A DNA stretch of 64,000 nucleotides from Mangrovihabitans endophyticus (GCF_014646155.1 NZ_BMMX01000015.1:1-64000), one strand, 5' to 3'; shown: positions 1-7,890, numbered from the stretch's first letter. Notes: generated by a model not told the origin, from the sequence alone. Numbers and translations: made by a program.

Positions 1-1
1 C

Positions 2-94
2 GAGCAGGTGGGGATTTCGCAGATGCATGTGTCGCGGTTGCTGACCAAGGCGCTGGGCAAGCTGCGGAGCCAGTTGAACACCGACGCCCTGTGA
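2..94 (+). CDS. C-terminal tail of a SigB/SigF-family RNA polymerase sigma factor (5' truncated)
   Basis: Only the last 30 residues lie in the window. They read EQVGISQMHVSRLLTKALGK followed by LRSQLNTDAL and a TGA stop. This is the recognition helix of sigma region 4.2, which contacts the -35 element. The QMHVSRLL wording is characteristic of SigB/SigF/SigG-type (group 3) sigma factors of actinomycetes, which usually respond to stress or development. The start, region 2 and any anti-sigma partner are upstream of the window, so the exact sigma group cannot be fixed. A hairpin overlaps the stop codon and a stronger one follows 60 bases later, so the transcript probably ends here. Confidence 0.8.
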   Translation, partial: EQVGISQMHVSRLLTKALGKLRSQLNTDAL

Positions 95-128
95 TCACCG
101 GCGTTCGGTGATCACCGCCGCCCGGTGA
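92..128 (+). terminator. Hairpins overlapping the sigma-factor stop
   Basis: TGATCACCG (92-100) pairs perfectly with CGGTGATCA (106-114) across a 5-base loop. A second, mutually exclusive stem forms between TCACCG (112-117) and CGGTGA (123-128). The first stem includes the TGA stop codon. There is no U-tract, as is common for actinobacterial terminators. Confidence 0.5.
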
Positions 129-153
129 TCGGGGTGCGGTAATAGGGCAGCTC

Positions 154-196
154 GCCAGGGGTGCCGGCTCTCGTTGCGGGAGCCGGCACCCCTGGC
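154..196 (+). terminator. Strong hairpin terminator downstream of the sigma factor
   Basis: A perfect 16-bp stem joins 154-169 with 181-196 (GCCAGGGGTGCCGGCT and its reverse complement). It can extend inward by three pairs to leave a 5-base loop. No U-run follows on either strand. Position after the sigma gene fits intrinsic termination or a transcript-stabilising 3' end. Confidence 0.65.
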
Positions 197-276
197 GTGC
201 GTCGGTCGGCACCCGCATGCGCCCAATACCTGGCCAGACCACCCGTCGATCTTGCCGCGCCACCGATCCCCCGACT

Positions 277-345
277 GATCTTGGACTTTCATGGTCCGAC
301 AAGTCGGGCATGGGATGTCGAGTCGGGCACCGAATCTCCAAGATC
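277..345. repeat. Small dispersed intergenic element, copy 1 (69 bp)
   Basis: The element begins GATCTTGGA (277-285) and ends with the exact inverted repeat TCCAAGATC (337-345). A second copy with the same termini lies at 36162-36229. The two also share the internal block GACAAGTCGG and a GGGCAC near the right end. Both copies sit in non-coding DNA next to hairpins. Two copies in one window suggest a multicopy genomic element; no coding capacity and no target duplication are obvious. Confidence 0.7.
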
Positions 346-382
346 GACGGCCGTGAGGGGTCGCGACGGGCATCGACGAATG

Positions 383-419
383 CGAACGGCCGAGCGGAGA
401 GTCTCCGCTCGGCCGTTCG
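383..419 (-). terminator. Perfect 18-bp hairpin terminator after the DUF6131-like gene
   Basis: Bases 383-400 and 402-419 are perfect reverse complements around a single central base; the arm begins CGAACGGCCGAGCGGAGA. The hairpin lies 18 bases beyond the stop of the minus-strand small membrane gene. It can form on either strand but no gene on the plus strand ends directly before it. Confidence 0.7.
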
Positions 420-436
420 TGCGTCGTACGTGGGCG

Positions 437-592
437 TCAGTACCAATACTTTCGACCACCGATGGGACGGCCGACCGCACCGAGGATCCAGAACACGGCG
501 CCGACGATCAGCAAGATGATGCCGATGGTGTAGAGGATCGACACGTGCAGGAAGATGCCCAACAGCAACAGAATCAGGCCGACGACAAGCAT
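437..592 (-). CDS. Small two-helix membrane protein, DUF6131-like
   Basis: A 51-residue protein of two hydrophobic helices: MLVVGLILLLLGIFL, a short polar turn, then a second segment around IGIILLIVGAVFWILGAVG. It ends in a positively charged, aromatic tail, GGRKYWY. This pattern (double helix, glycine-rich G-G-R turn, terminal WY) fits the actinobacterial DUF6131 family, small membrane proteins of unknown function. The chosen ATG has GGAG six bases upstream; an in-frame ATG at 604 would add four residues but has no well-spaced ribosome binding site. The gene is monocistronic and followed by a perfect hairpin. Confidence 0.7.
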   Translation of the reverse strand: MLVVGLILLLLGIFLHVSILYTIGIILLIVGAVFWILGAVGRPIGGRKYWY

Positions 593-604
593 GAGGGGCT
601 CCAT

Positions 605-924
605 TCAGCGTCGGAGTCTCCGATCGCGATTCGGGTTCTACCCGATCCCTGAGCTCGCCAATCCTTGCCAACCGACGCCCGTGGGAGCGCGACCATCGCC
701 GACGGCCGACCCGGCACGGGAGGTGCCACCGGTCCGGTACGGGAGACGCCGTCGGCCCCGCGCGGGGAGGAGTCGTCGGCCCCGCGCCGGGACGCTCATG
801 ATCACGAATGCCCCGGTGGCGCTGCGAGGTGTCCCACCCTTTTGGCAGGCTAGTGCTTGATGTCTGGCCTGGATGACCGGACACAAGGGACCGACCTGGG
901 GATACTACGGAAGGATAGCGAACC
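605..924. other. Intergenic stretch without a recognisable gene
   Basis: This stretch separates the divergent DUF6131-like gene and the LigD-like gene. I find no convincing coding frame and no RNA gene. It contains a short direct repeat of GTCGGCCCCGCG near 750-785 embedded in GC-rich palindromic sequence. Promoters for both flanking genes should lie here but none stands out. Confidence 0.5.
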
Positions 925-1284
925 GTGACGGCGCGTCAGCCAGCCTTCGTGCTGCACGATCACCAGAAGCCGCGGCCGCATTACGATCTGCGGCTGGAGG
1001 AGGACGGCGTGTTGAAGAGCTGGGCCGTGCCTCGCGGGTTACCCACCGAGCCGGACGCCAACCGGCTCGCGGTGGCGGTGACGGATCACGCGATGGAGCA
1101 TTTGAGCTACCACGATGACGAGAAGTCGATCGCGGACACCGGGTGGTGGGAGCAGAACGACCGCAATGATCACCGGCTCGTGTTCACGCTGCACGGTGCG
1201 GGGCCGGCGCGACGGTACGCACTGATCCACACGGGCGGGCCGAACTGGCTGCTCCATCTCACCAAGGACCAGCCAACCGCTTGA
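925..1284 (+). CDS. Stand-alone LigD-like 3'-phosphoesterase domain protein
   Basis: A 119-residue protein made only of the phosphoesterase domain found at the N-terminus of LigD-type DNA ligases. That domain trims 3'-phosphates and ribonucleotides from DNA ends during non-homologous end joining. The family signature is near the N-terminus: His13, then His19, Asp21 and Arg23 in the block HYDLRLEEDG, matching the manganese-binding and catalytic residues of Pseudomonas LigD. The polymerase and ligase domains are absent and no ku gene is nearby, so it is a free-standing paralogue. The GTG start is supported by GGAAGG 10 bases upstream. A DNA-repair role is inferred from the family. Confidence 0.85.
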   Translation: MTARQPAFVLHDHQKPRPHYDLRLEEDGVLKSWAVPRGLPTEPDANRLAVAVTDHAMEHLSYHDDEKSIADTGWWEQNDRNDHRLVFTLHGAGPARRYALIHTGGPNWLLHLTKDQPTA

Positions 1285-1308
1285 CACATTTAACTGAGTA
1301 AATAGATG
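1281..1308 (+). promoter_or_regulatory. Possible sigma-70-type promoter for the GH92 gene
   Basis: TTGACA at 1281-1286 overlaps the stop codon of the preceding gene. A weak -10 candidate TAGATG follows at 1303-1308 with a 16-base spacer. The stretch is AT-rich compared with its surroundings and lies about 50 bases before the GH92 start. The -10 match is poor, so this is tentative. Confidence 0.35.
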
Positions 1309-1354
1309 CTGATCTCCTGATGCCGGTCTGACATCGATGTCATGAGGGGGACGC

Positions 1355-4222
1355 ATGCTCGGGTTCCGGACCCTGTCCGTGGTGGCGGTGACGGCGACGG
1401 CGGCAGCGGTGACCGCGGCCGCACCGGCTGCCCACGCCGCTCCGCTGCCGCCACTGGTCGCCGACCCGGCGTCATACGTGAATCCGTTCATCGGCACCAC
1501 GAACTTGGGCAACACCTACCCGGGTGCGGTGACGCCGTTCGGCATGCTGGCGTGGAGCCCGCAAACCACCCGCGGCAGTCAGGTGTCCACCCCTGCGCCC
1601 GGCGGCTATCAGTACACCGCGACCCGGACTCGCGGCTTCAGCCTGACCCACCTCAGCGGCGTGGGTTGCTCGGGTGCTAACGGCGACATCCCGATCATGC
1701 CGTACGCGGGTGAGGTGACCTCCTCCCCGACCGCGGACACCACGGACGCGACGTTCGCGGCGGACTTCTCGCACGACGACGAGGAGGCCCGCCCCGGCTA
1801 CTACCGGGTGGGCATGGCGGGCGGCACCGGCGCCGAATTGACCGCGACCCCGCGCACCGGTTTCGGGCGGTTCACCTTCCCTGCCGACAAGCCGGCCAGC
1901 CTGCTCTTCCGCACCTCGATGTCGGAGACCGGCAGCACCGACGCGACGGTGCACCTCGACCCGGACACGCAGACGATCACCGGTTCGGTCACCGCGGGCA
2001 ATTTCTGCGGCCCGCAGTCGTCGAACAACCGCAAGGCGCTCTACACGCTGCACTTCACGGCCCGCCTGGACCAGCCGTTCACGACCACCGGAACGTGGCA
2101 GGACGGCACGCTGCGCCCGGACACCCGGGACGCCACCGGCGGCAGCGGCTACAGCTCCAGCGGGCGGCCGAACGCGGGCCGCGGATCGGGCGGCTACGTC
2201 ACCTTCCCCGCCGGCACCACCAGCGTCGGCGTGCGTGTCGCCGTCTCGTACGTGGATCTGGCCGGTGCCGAGCGCAACCTGACGCAGGAGAACCTGCCCT
2301 ACGGCTTCGCCTCGATCGCGGCGAACGCCCGCGCCGCATGGTCCGGCCGGTTGAAGCGGATCGGCGTCGGCGGCGGCACCGAGGAGCAGAAGACGGTCTT
2401 CTACACCGCGCTCTACCACGCCCAGCTAGAACCCACCCTGACCAGCGACGTCGACGGACGCTACACGGGCGCGGACGGCGCCGCGCATGCGCTGGAGAGT
2501 GGACAGGACGCGCAGTACGGCACCTTCTCCGGATGGGACGTCTACCGCGCGCAGGTGCAGTTGCTCGCACTGTTGGACCCGTCGATGGCATCCGACTTCG
2601 CGCAGTCGCTGTTCAACTACGCGGGTCAGCGCGGCGGCGAGTGGGACCGGTGGCTGCTGCAGCACGGAAAGACCAGCGTGATGTCCGGCGACCCGTCGGC
2701 CGCAGCCGTCGCCGGCATGTACGCGTTCGGCGCGCGCGACTTCGACGTACGGGGCGCCTTCGACTCGCTGGTGCACGCGGCCACCGTGCCCACGGCCAAC
2801 GACTCCAGCGACGCGGGATGCAACGTCGAGTGCGTGGGGCAGCGCCCGGCCCTGGACAAGTACATGGAGCTGGGCTGGGTACCGGCGGACGACTGCCACT
2901 GCTGGGGCGGCGCGGCGGAGACGCTGGAGGACGCCGCGGCCGACTACGGCCTGGCCGAACTGGCGAAGGCGCTCGGCGACGACGCGCGGTATGCGCAGTT
3001 CCTGGACCGCTCGCACCATTGGCGCAACGTCTACGACCCGGACGCCCAGGCCGATGCCGGGCTGGCGCACAACATCCGGGAGCACATCACCGAGATCACC
3101 GCCAGCGGCGAGAACGCATCGAGCGGCGAGGGTAAGGCCCAGGCGTTCGACGGTGACAAGGGCACCAAGTGGCTCACCTTCGACACGACCGGTTGGGTCC
3201 AGGCCGAGCTGGACGCGCCGCGTACGGTCAACCGCTATGCCCTGACCTCGGCCAACGACGTGCCGGAACGGGACCCGGTGGACTGGACGCTGGAGGGCTC
3301 CGACGACGGCTCCACCTGGTCGACCGTCGACGCGCAGACCGGGCAGAGCTTCGCCACCCGTGGTGAGACCCACGAGTACGCGGTCGCCGACCCGCAGGCG
3401 TACCGCTACTACCGGCTGACCGTGAGCCGCAACGGCGGCGCGGACATCGTGCAGCTCGCCGAGCTCGAACTGGCGGACCCGGCGGTGACCACCCCGGTGC
3501 CCGCGGACGGCGAGTTCCGCGGCTGGATGCGCGACCGCTACTCCGACGGGCACTGGGCGGAGGGCTTCAGCCCGTCCACCGGCGCGGGCTTCGTCGAGGG
3601 CAGCAGCGCCCGATACACGTGGATGGTCTACTCCGACGTGGTCGGGCTGGCCGACGCGATGGGCGGCAAGGACATAGCGGTGGAGCGGCTGGACGCGTTC
3701 TTCCGGAACCCGGACGGGACGTTCGACCTCAGCGCGGACAAGAGCACCCGGTACGACGCCACCAACGAGCCGGACATCCAGACGCCGTATCTGTACAACT
3801 ACTTCGGCGCGGCGTACAAGACCCAGGAGACGGTACGCGCGGTGCTGGACGGGCTGTGGCACAACGAGACCGGCGGCATCCCGGGCAACGACGACGCCGG
3901 CACGATGAGCGCGTGGTATGTGTTCTCCGCGCTCGGCCTCTACCCGACCGTGCCGACGCGCGCCGAACTGGTGCTGACCAGCCCGTTGTTCCCCCGGTCG
4001 GTGGTCCACCTGGCGGGTGGAAAGGATCTGACGATTGACGCCCCCGCGGCCGGCGCCGACGGCACCTACGTCCGCAAGCTCACGGTCGATGGGACGGCCA
4101 CCTCCCGTGCCTGGTTGCCGGCCACGGCGGTGCGCGACGGCGCGCACCTGGCGTACACCCTGGGACCGGTCCCGAACACCAAGTGGGGCAGCCGCCCGGC
4201 CGATGTTCCGCCACAGAACTGA
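1355..4222 (+). CDS. Secreted GH92 alpha-mannosidase with an inserted discoidin (F5/8 type C) domain
   Basis: A 955-residue exported enzyme. Residues 1-29 form a signal peptide ending in an AHA cleavage site. The mature part starts with the GH92 N-terminal sandwich (YVNPFIGTTNLGNTYPGA) and continues with the (alpha/alpha)6 catalytic domain: GTFSGWDVYRA near 387, EGSSARYTW near 748, NEPDIQTPYLYNY near 803 and GNDDAGTMSAWYVFSALG near 840. GH92 enzymes are calcium-dependent exo-mannosidases acting on alpha-linked mannose. Unusually, a discoidin-like carbohydrate-binding domain (about 575-708) interrupts the catalytic domain between YDPDAQ and the FRGWMRDR segment. The NEP triplet replaces the HEP seen in many alpha-1,2-specific members, so linkage preference is open. 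GAGGGGG lies four bases before the ATG. It may release mannose from fungal or actinobacterial mannans. Confidence 0.9.
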   Translation: MLGFRTLSVVAVTATAAAVTAAAPAAHAAPLPPLVADPASYVNPFIGTTNLGNTYPGAVTPFGMLAWSPQTTRGSQVSTPAPGGYQYTATRTRGFSLTHLSGVGCSGANGDIPIMPYAGEVTSSPTADTTDATFAADFSHDDEEARPGYYRVGMAGGTGAELTATPRTGFGRFTFPADKPASLLFRTSMSETGSTDATVHLDPDTQTITGSVTAGNFCGPQSSNNRKALYTLHFTARLDQPFTTTGTWQDGTLRPDTRDATGGSGYSSSGRPNAGRGSGGYVTFPAGTTSVGVRVAVSYVDLAGAERNLTQENLPYGFASIAANARAAWSGRLKRIGVGGGTEEQKTVFYTALYHAQLEPTLTSDVDGRYTGADGAAHALESGQDAQYGTFSGWDVYRAQVQLLALLDPSMASDFAQSLFNYAGQRGGEWDRWLLQHGKTSVMSGDPSAAAVAGMYAFGARDFDVRGAFDSLVHAATVPTANDSSDAGCNVECVGQRPALDKYMELGWVPADDCHCWGGAAETLEDAAADYGLAELAKALGDDARYAQFLDRSHHWRNVYDPDAQADAGLAHNIREHITEITASGENASSGEGKAQAFDGDKGTKWLTFDTTGWVQAELDAPRTVNRYALTSANDVPERDPVDWTLEGSDDGSTWSTVDAQTGQSFATRGETHEYAVADPQAYRYYRLTVSRNGGADIVQLAELELADPAVTTPVPADGEFRGWMRDRYSDGHWAEGFSPSTGAGFVEGSSARYTWMVYSDVVGLADAMGGKDIAVERLDAFFRNPDGTFDLSADKSTRYDATNEPDIQTPYLYNYFGAAYKTQETVRAVLDGLWHNETGGIPGNDDAGTMSAWYVFSALGLYPTVPTRAELVLTSPLFPRSVVHLAGGKDLTIDAPAAGADGTYVRKLTVDGTATSRAWLPATAVRDGAHLAYTLGPVPNTKWGSRPADVPPQN

Positions 4223-4227
4223 CCGCT

Positions 4228-4250
4228 CCGGGGGTTTGGATCACCCCCGG
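4228..4250 (+). terminator. Hairpin terminator after the GH92 gene
   Basis: CCGGGGGT (4228-4235) and ACCCCCGG (4243-4250) form a perfect 8-bp stem with a 7-base loop, starting six bases after the GH92 stop. It falls before the start of the DedA gene, which is 18 bases further on. Confidence 0.6.
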
Positions 4251-4268
4251 GCGGCTAACGTGTAGGCG

Positions 4269-4958
4269 ATGCCACCGCCCGCCGACCTCCCCGGATTCCT
4301 GCACGGAGTCGCCCCGATCCTGGACCGCTGGGGTTACTTCGCCGTCGCGGGCGTCATCGGCGTCGAAAGCTTCGGGGTGCCCGCGCCGGGTCAGACGATC
4401 ATGGTCGCCGCGGCGATCTATGCCGGCGCGGGCCGCCTGAACGTGGTGGCGGTCGGTGTGATCGCGTTCGTGGCGGCCGTGCTGGGCGACAACGTCGGTT
4501 ACTGGATCGGGGTGCGCGGCGGCCGCAAGCTCGTGCATCGCTGGGGCCGGTACGTCCTGATCACTCCCGCACGACTGGACCGGGCGGAGAAGTTCTTCGC
4601 CCGGCGCGGCAGCCGCATCGTCGTCGTCGCCCGTTTCATCGACGGACTGCGGCAGCTCAACGGCGTCATCGCCGGCATCACGGCGATGCCCTGGCGCACA
4701 TTCCTGCTCTACAACGCCATCGGCGCGGCGCTGTGGGTGGGTTGGTGGACCACCGTGTCATACCTGTTGGGCACCCATCTGGTCGACATCATCGAGCACG
4801 CGCACAAATACACGTGGTGGGCGCTGACGCTGGGCGTGCTGGCTGTGGGCACGTACGCGGTGCTGCATGTGCGGCATCTGCGCCGCCGGCGCGCCCGCGC
4901 CGACAGCGACCGCGACGGCGCGGAGCCGGCGATGCCGGTCGAAGAGTCGGCGCCCTGA
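4269..4958 (+). CDS. DedA family (VTT domain) inner-membrane protein
   Basis: A 229-residue polytopic membrane protein of the DedA/VTT family, whose members help recycle undecaprenyl-phosphate or maintain membrane potential. The hallmarks are present: ESFGVPAPGQT near residue 33, the G-x-x-x-G-Y-W-I-G-x-x-G-G segment, FFARRGSRIVVVARFIDGLR with the two conserved arginines, and GAALWVGWWTTVSYLLG in the last conserved block. The C-terminal 30 residues are a charged cytoplasmic tail. It is separated from the GH92 gene by a hairpin and is probably transcribed alone. Which lipid it handles cannot be told from sequence. Confidence 0.88.
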   Translation: MPPPADLPGFLHGVAPILDRWGYFAVAGVIGVESFGVPAPGQTIMVAAAIYAGAGRLNVVAVGVIAFVAAVLGDNVGYWIGVRGGRKLVHRWGRYVLITPARLDRAEKFFARRGSRIVVVARFIDGLRQLNGVIAGITAMPWRTFLLYNAIGAALWVGWWTTVSYLLGTHLVDIIEHAHKYTWWALTLGVLAVGTYAVLHVRHLRRRRARADSDRDGAEPAMPVEESAP

Positions 4959-5041
4959 CGATTGCCGATCCGCCGTTCGGGTAGGAAATGTCGGGGAGAA
5001 AGCATCGCCGGGCACGGCTACTGAGGAAGGAGTGATGATCC

Positions 5042-5524
5042 GTGACCGCACCCGCCAAGGACCCGATGACCAACCGACGCGAGAAGGCCGCCTCCACCGG
5101 CCAGGCCGCCGAGAAGGCCCGCGAGAGCGTCGCCGATCTGGATTCTCGGCTGCGGATGAACGCGTCGCAGACCAAGGAGCAGAAGCAGGCGCTGCGCAAC
5201 GCCCTCGCCGAGGCCGACCGCCTCAAGGCGGCGTTGAAGGCAGGCGAACGGGAACGCGAAAACCTCTCCAAGCGGCGCAAGAAGGCCGCCAGCAAGGCGG
5301 AGAAGGCGCGGGCCAAGGCCAAGAGCGCCGAGCAGCGGTACGACAAGATGGTGCTGGCCGAGATGGTCCGCCGGGAGAAGGAGCGCGAGTCCGGCTCGGC
5401 CGCCGATCCGGAACCCGAGCGGCCGAACCAGGCCACCTCCACCGCCACCAGCACCGCCGCACGCAAGACCGCGGCGGACGCCGGCAACAGTGAGCCGCAG
5501 AATCGCCCCACCCCGGCGGGCTGA
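5042..5524 (+). CDS. Hypothetical charged coiled-coil protein
   Basis: A 160-residue, very hydrophilic protein. About residues 15-125 are rich in Lys, Glu, Ala and Arg in heptad-like order, with segments such as KQALRNALAEADRLKAALKA and KKAASKAEKARAKAKSAEQ, predicting a long coiled coil. The tail is Thr/Ala/Pro-rich and likely disordered. There is no signal peptide or membrane segment. I recognise no family. The GTG start follows AAGGAG at a long spacing of about 11 bases; an internal ATG at codon 9 is an alternative. It could be a nucleoid- or scaffold-associated protein, but that is guesswork. Confidence 0.65.
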   Translation: MTAPAKDPMTNRREKAASTGQAAEKARESVADLDSRLRMNASQTKEQKQALRNALAEADRLKAALKAGERERENLSKRRKKAASKAEKARAKAKSAEQRYDKMVLAEMVRREKERESGSAADPEPERPNQATSTATSTAARKTAADAGNSEPQNRPTPAG

Positions 5525-5532
5525 GGCCGACC

Positions 5533-5566
5533 GACGGCGGCGCGCTCCGGCGAGTGCGCCGCCGTC
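5533..5566 (+). terminator. Hairpin terminator after the coiled-coil gene
   Basis: GACGGCGGCGC (5533-5543) and GCGCCGCCGTC (5556-5566) form a perfect 11-bp stem with a 12-base loop. It begins nine bases after the stop codon and ends before the monooxygenase gene. Confidence 0.65.
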
Positions 5567-5607
5567 GTCGCCCGGCCGGATGAGCGAAGCGACCGGATAA
5601 TCGATCC

Positions 5608-7047
5608 ATGAGCGAACATGTGGACGTCCTCGTGATCGGGGCTGGCCTGTCCGGGATCGGCGCGGCCTACCGGCTGCAGACCACATGTCCGCGGCTCAGC
5701 TACGCGATCCTGGAGGCGCGGAACGCCATCGGCGGAACCTGGGACCTGTTCCGCTATCCGGGCGTACGTTCCGATTCCGACATGTTCACGCTCAGTTACC
5801 CGTTCCGGCCGTGGCGCCGGCCGTACGCGATCGGCGCGGGCGACACGATCCGCGCGTACATCCGGGCCACCGCCGCCGCGTACGGCATCGATCGGCGGAT
5901 CCGTTTCGGCCGGCGAGCCGAATCCGCGAGCTGGTCCTCCGCCACCGGCCGGTGGACCGTGCGCACCGCCACGGGTGACGAGTACCGCTGCACATTCCTC
6001 TACCTCTGCACCGGCTACTACCGGTACTCCGCCGGGTACGAGGCCGATTTCGTGGACCGGGCCCGGTTCGCCGGCACCGTGGTGCACCCGCAGCAGTGGC
6101 CGGACGACCTGGACCACACCGGAGCCCGGGTGGCGGTGATCGGCAGCGGCACCACCGCCGTCACGCTGGTCCCGGCGCTGGCGGGCGACGCCGCGCACGT
6201 GACGATGGTGCAGCGTTCCCCGTCGTACCTGATCAGCCTGCCGAACCATGCGCATGAGCGGGAGCAGCTCGGCCCGGTCCGGTCGCGTTTCGTGCGCGCC
6301 CGCAACGTGCTGCTGAGCACCGCCATGTATCAGGCGTCCCGGCGCTGGCCGGAACGCGTCGCGACGCGGCTGCGCGAGGGCGTGGCCCGGCAACTTCCGC
6401 CGGACGTGCCGGTGGAGCCCCACTTCCTGCCCCGCTATCGCCCGTGGGACCAGCGCCTGTGCGTGGTGCCGAACGGCGACCTCTTCCAGGCCATGCGCGC
6501 CGGTGACGTCTCCGTGGTCACCGGCACGATCGACCGGTTCACCGAGAAGGGCCTGCGGATGCACGACGGCACGGAGGTCGAGGCGGACATCGTGGTGACC
6601 GCAACCGGCCTGACCATGGTGGCGTTCGGCGAGATGACGCTGACCGTGGACGGCCGCGTGGTCCGTCCGGAGTCGCTGCAGGTCTACAAGGGCATGATGT
6701 TCGACGGCCTGCCGAACCTCGCCTGGTGCCTGGGCTACACCAACTCCTCCTGGACGCTGCGCGCCGACCTCGCCTCGCGGTACGTCTGCCGGCTGCTGAA
6801 CTACATGACGCGCCACCACATCGACATGGTGACCCCGCGCCGGGACCCGGCCGACTCCGGCTCGGACGTCCCGCTCCTCGACCTGACCTCCGGGTACGTG
6901 CGACGGGCCGCCGCGCAGATGCCCCGGCAAGGTGCCCGGTGGCCGTGGCGGCACCGGAACAACTACCTCACCGACCTGCCCCGGATGCGGGTGGGCCGGA
7001 TCGACGACGGCGCGATGACCTTCGCCCGCACGGGCGGAGACGCCTGA
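5608..7047 (+). CDS. EthA-like Baeyer-Villiger flavin monooxygenase
   Basis: A 479-residue FAD- and NADPH-dependent monooxygenase that should insert oxygen next to a ketone or oxidise heteroatoms. The FAD Rossmann motif is GAGLSG at 11-16, followed by GGTWDLFRYPGVRSDSD. The Baeyer-Villiger fingerprint FAGTVVHPQQWP is near 153, and a second nucleotide motif GSGTTA follows. The overall pattern, including RLCVVPNGDLF and AWCLGYTNSSWTL, closely follows the EthA/MymA group, known in mycobacteria for ketone oxidation and prodrug activation. It overlaps the next gene, an SDR, in a TGATG junction, so the two are coupled. The physiological substrate is unknown; a long-chain or cyclic ketone is plausible. 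Confidence 0.9.
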   Translation: MSEHVDVLVIGAGLSGIGAAYRLQTTCPRLSYAILEARNAIGGTWDLFRYPGVRSDSDMFTLSYPFRPWRRPYAIGAGDTIRAYIRATAAAYGIDRRIRFGRRAESASWSSATGRWTVRTATGDEYRCTFLYLCTGYYRYSAGYEADFVDRARFAGTVVHPQQWPDDLDHTGARVAVIGSGTTAVTLVPALAGDAAHVTMVQRSPSYLISLPNHAHEREQLGPVRSRFVRARNVLLSTAMYQASRRWPERVATRLREGVARQLPPDVPVEPHFLPRYRPWDQRLCVVPNGDLFQAMRAGDVSVVTGTIDRFTEKGLRMHDGTEVEADIVVTATGLTMVAFGEMTLTVDGRVVRPESLQVYKGMMFDGLPNLAWCLGYTNSSWTLRADLASRYVCRLLNYMTRHHIDMVTPRRDPADSGSDVPLLDLTSGYVRRAAAQMPRQGARWPWRHRNNYLTDLPRMRVGRIDDGAMTFARTGGDA

Positions 7048-7880
7048 TGCGCCGCTTCGCCTTCGCCGGCCGCACCTGCGTGGTGACCGGCGCGGCCAGT
7101 GGCATCGGCGCCGCGCTGGCCCTCGACTTGGCCCGGCGCAAGGCGGTGCTGGCACTGGTGGACAAGGACGCCGAGGGACTCGCCAGGGTGGCCTCCTCGG
7201 CGGCCGAGCTCGGCGCGACCGCCGTCCACACGTACCCGGTGGACCTGGCCGACGGCGGTGACCGGCTCGACCTCGCGGCCGACGTCGCGTCCCGCCACGG
7301 CGGCGCCGACCTGCTGGTGAACAACGCGGGCGTGGCGCTGTCCGGCTCCTTCGAGCAGGTGAGCATGGACGACTTCGACTGGCTGATGGAGATCAACCTG
7401 CGGGCCGTGGTGCGCATGACGAAGGCGTTCCTGCCGCAACTGCTGGACCGTCCCGGCGCGCACGTGGTGAACGTGTCAAGCGTGTTCGGGCTGATCGCGC
7501 CGGCCGCTCAGGTGGCGTACGCGACAAGCAAGTTCGGCGTCCGGGGCTTCACCGAGGCGTTGCGCCACGAACTGGCCGCCCGTGGCGTCGGGGTGACCGT
7601 CGTGCACCCGGGCGGGATCGCCACCAACATCGCCGCCAACGCCCGGATCAGTGGCCCGGACCCGGACGGCACGCAGGCGCGGCAGGCTCGCGAGTTCGCC
7701 GCGGCCTCGCTGACCATGCCGCCCGCCGAGGCGGCCCGGCAGATCGTCGCCGCGATCCAGACGCGCAAACCGCGCCTGGTCATCACGCGGCCGGCGAAGG
7801 CGGCGGACATGCTCGCCCGGCTCACCCCGAGCCGCTACTGGGATGTCACCCGGTGGCTGGAGCGCCGCCGCAGCCGGTGA
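7047..7880 (+). CDS. Short-chain dehydrogenase/reductase coupled to the monooxygenase
   Basis: A 277-residue classical SDR. The NAD(P) motif TGAASGIGA begins near residue 15, NNAG follows near 92, and the catalytic Ser-Tyr-Lys set is in NVSSVFG and YATSK. The ATG overlaps the monooxygenase stop (TGATG), indicating translational coupling. An SDR would interconvert an alcohol and the ketone substrate of the neighbouring Baeyer-Villiger enzyme. The pairing resembles the FMO-plus-SDR arrangement of the mycobacterial mymA locus. The C-terminus extends beyond the core with a basic helix ending RWLERRRSR, possibly membrane-associating. Confidence 0.88.
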   Translation: MRRFAFAGRTCVVTGAASGIGAALALDLARRKAVLALVDKDAEGLARVASSAAELGATAVHTYPVDLADGGDRLDLAADVASRHGGADLLVNNAGVALSGSFEQVSMDDFDWLMEINLRAVVRMTKAFLPQLLDRPGAHVVNVSSVFGLIAPAAQVAYATSKFGVRGFTEALRHELAARGVGVTVVHPGGIATNIAANARISGPDPDGTQARQAREFAAASLTMPPAEAARQIVAAIQTRKPRLVITRPAKAADMLARLTPSRYWDVTRWLERRRSR

Positions 7881-7890
7881 CCGTCCGGTG

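Noticed and set aside
5608..5633. Inverted similarity between the monooxygenase start and bases around 33598-33620
   Set aside because: About 20 of 22 bases match, but in a 64-kb GC-rich window a match of that length is expected by chance, and both lie in unrelated contexts.
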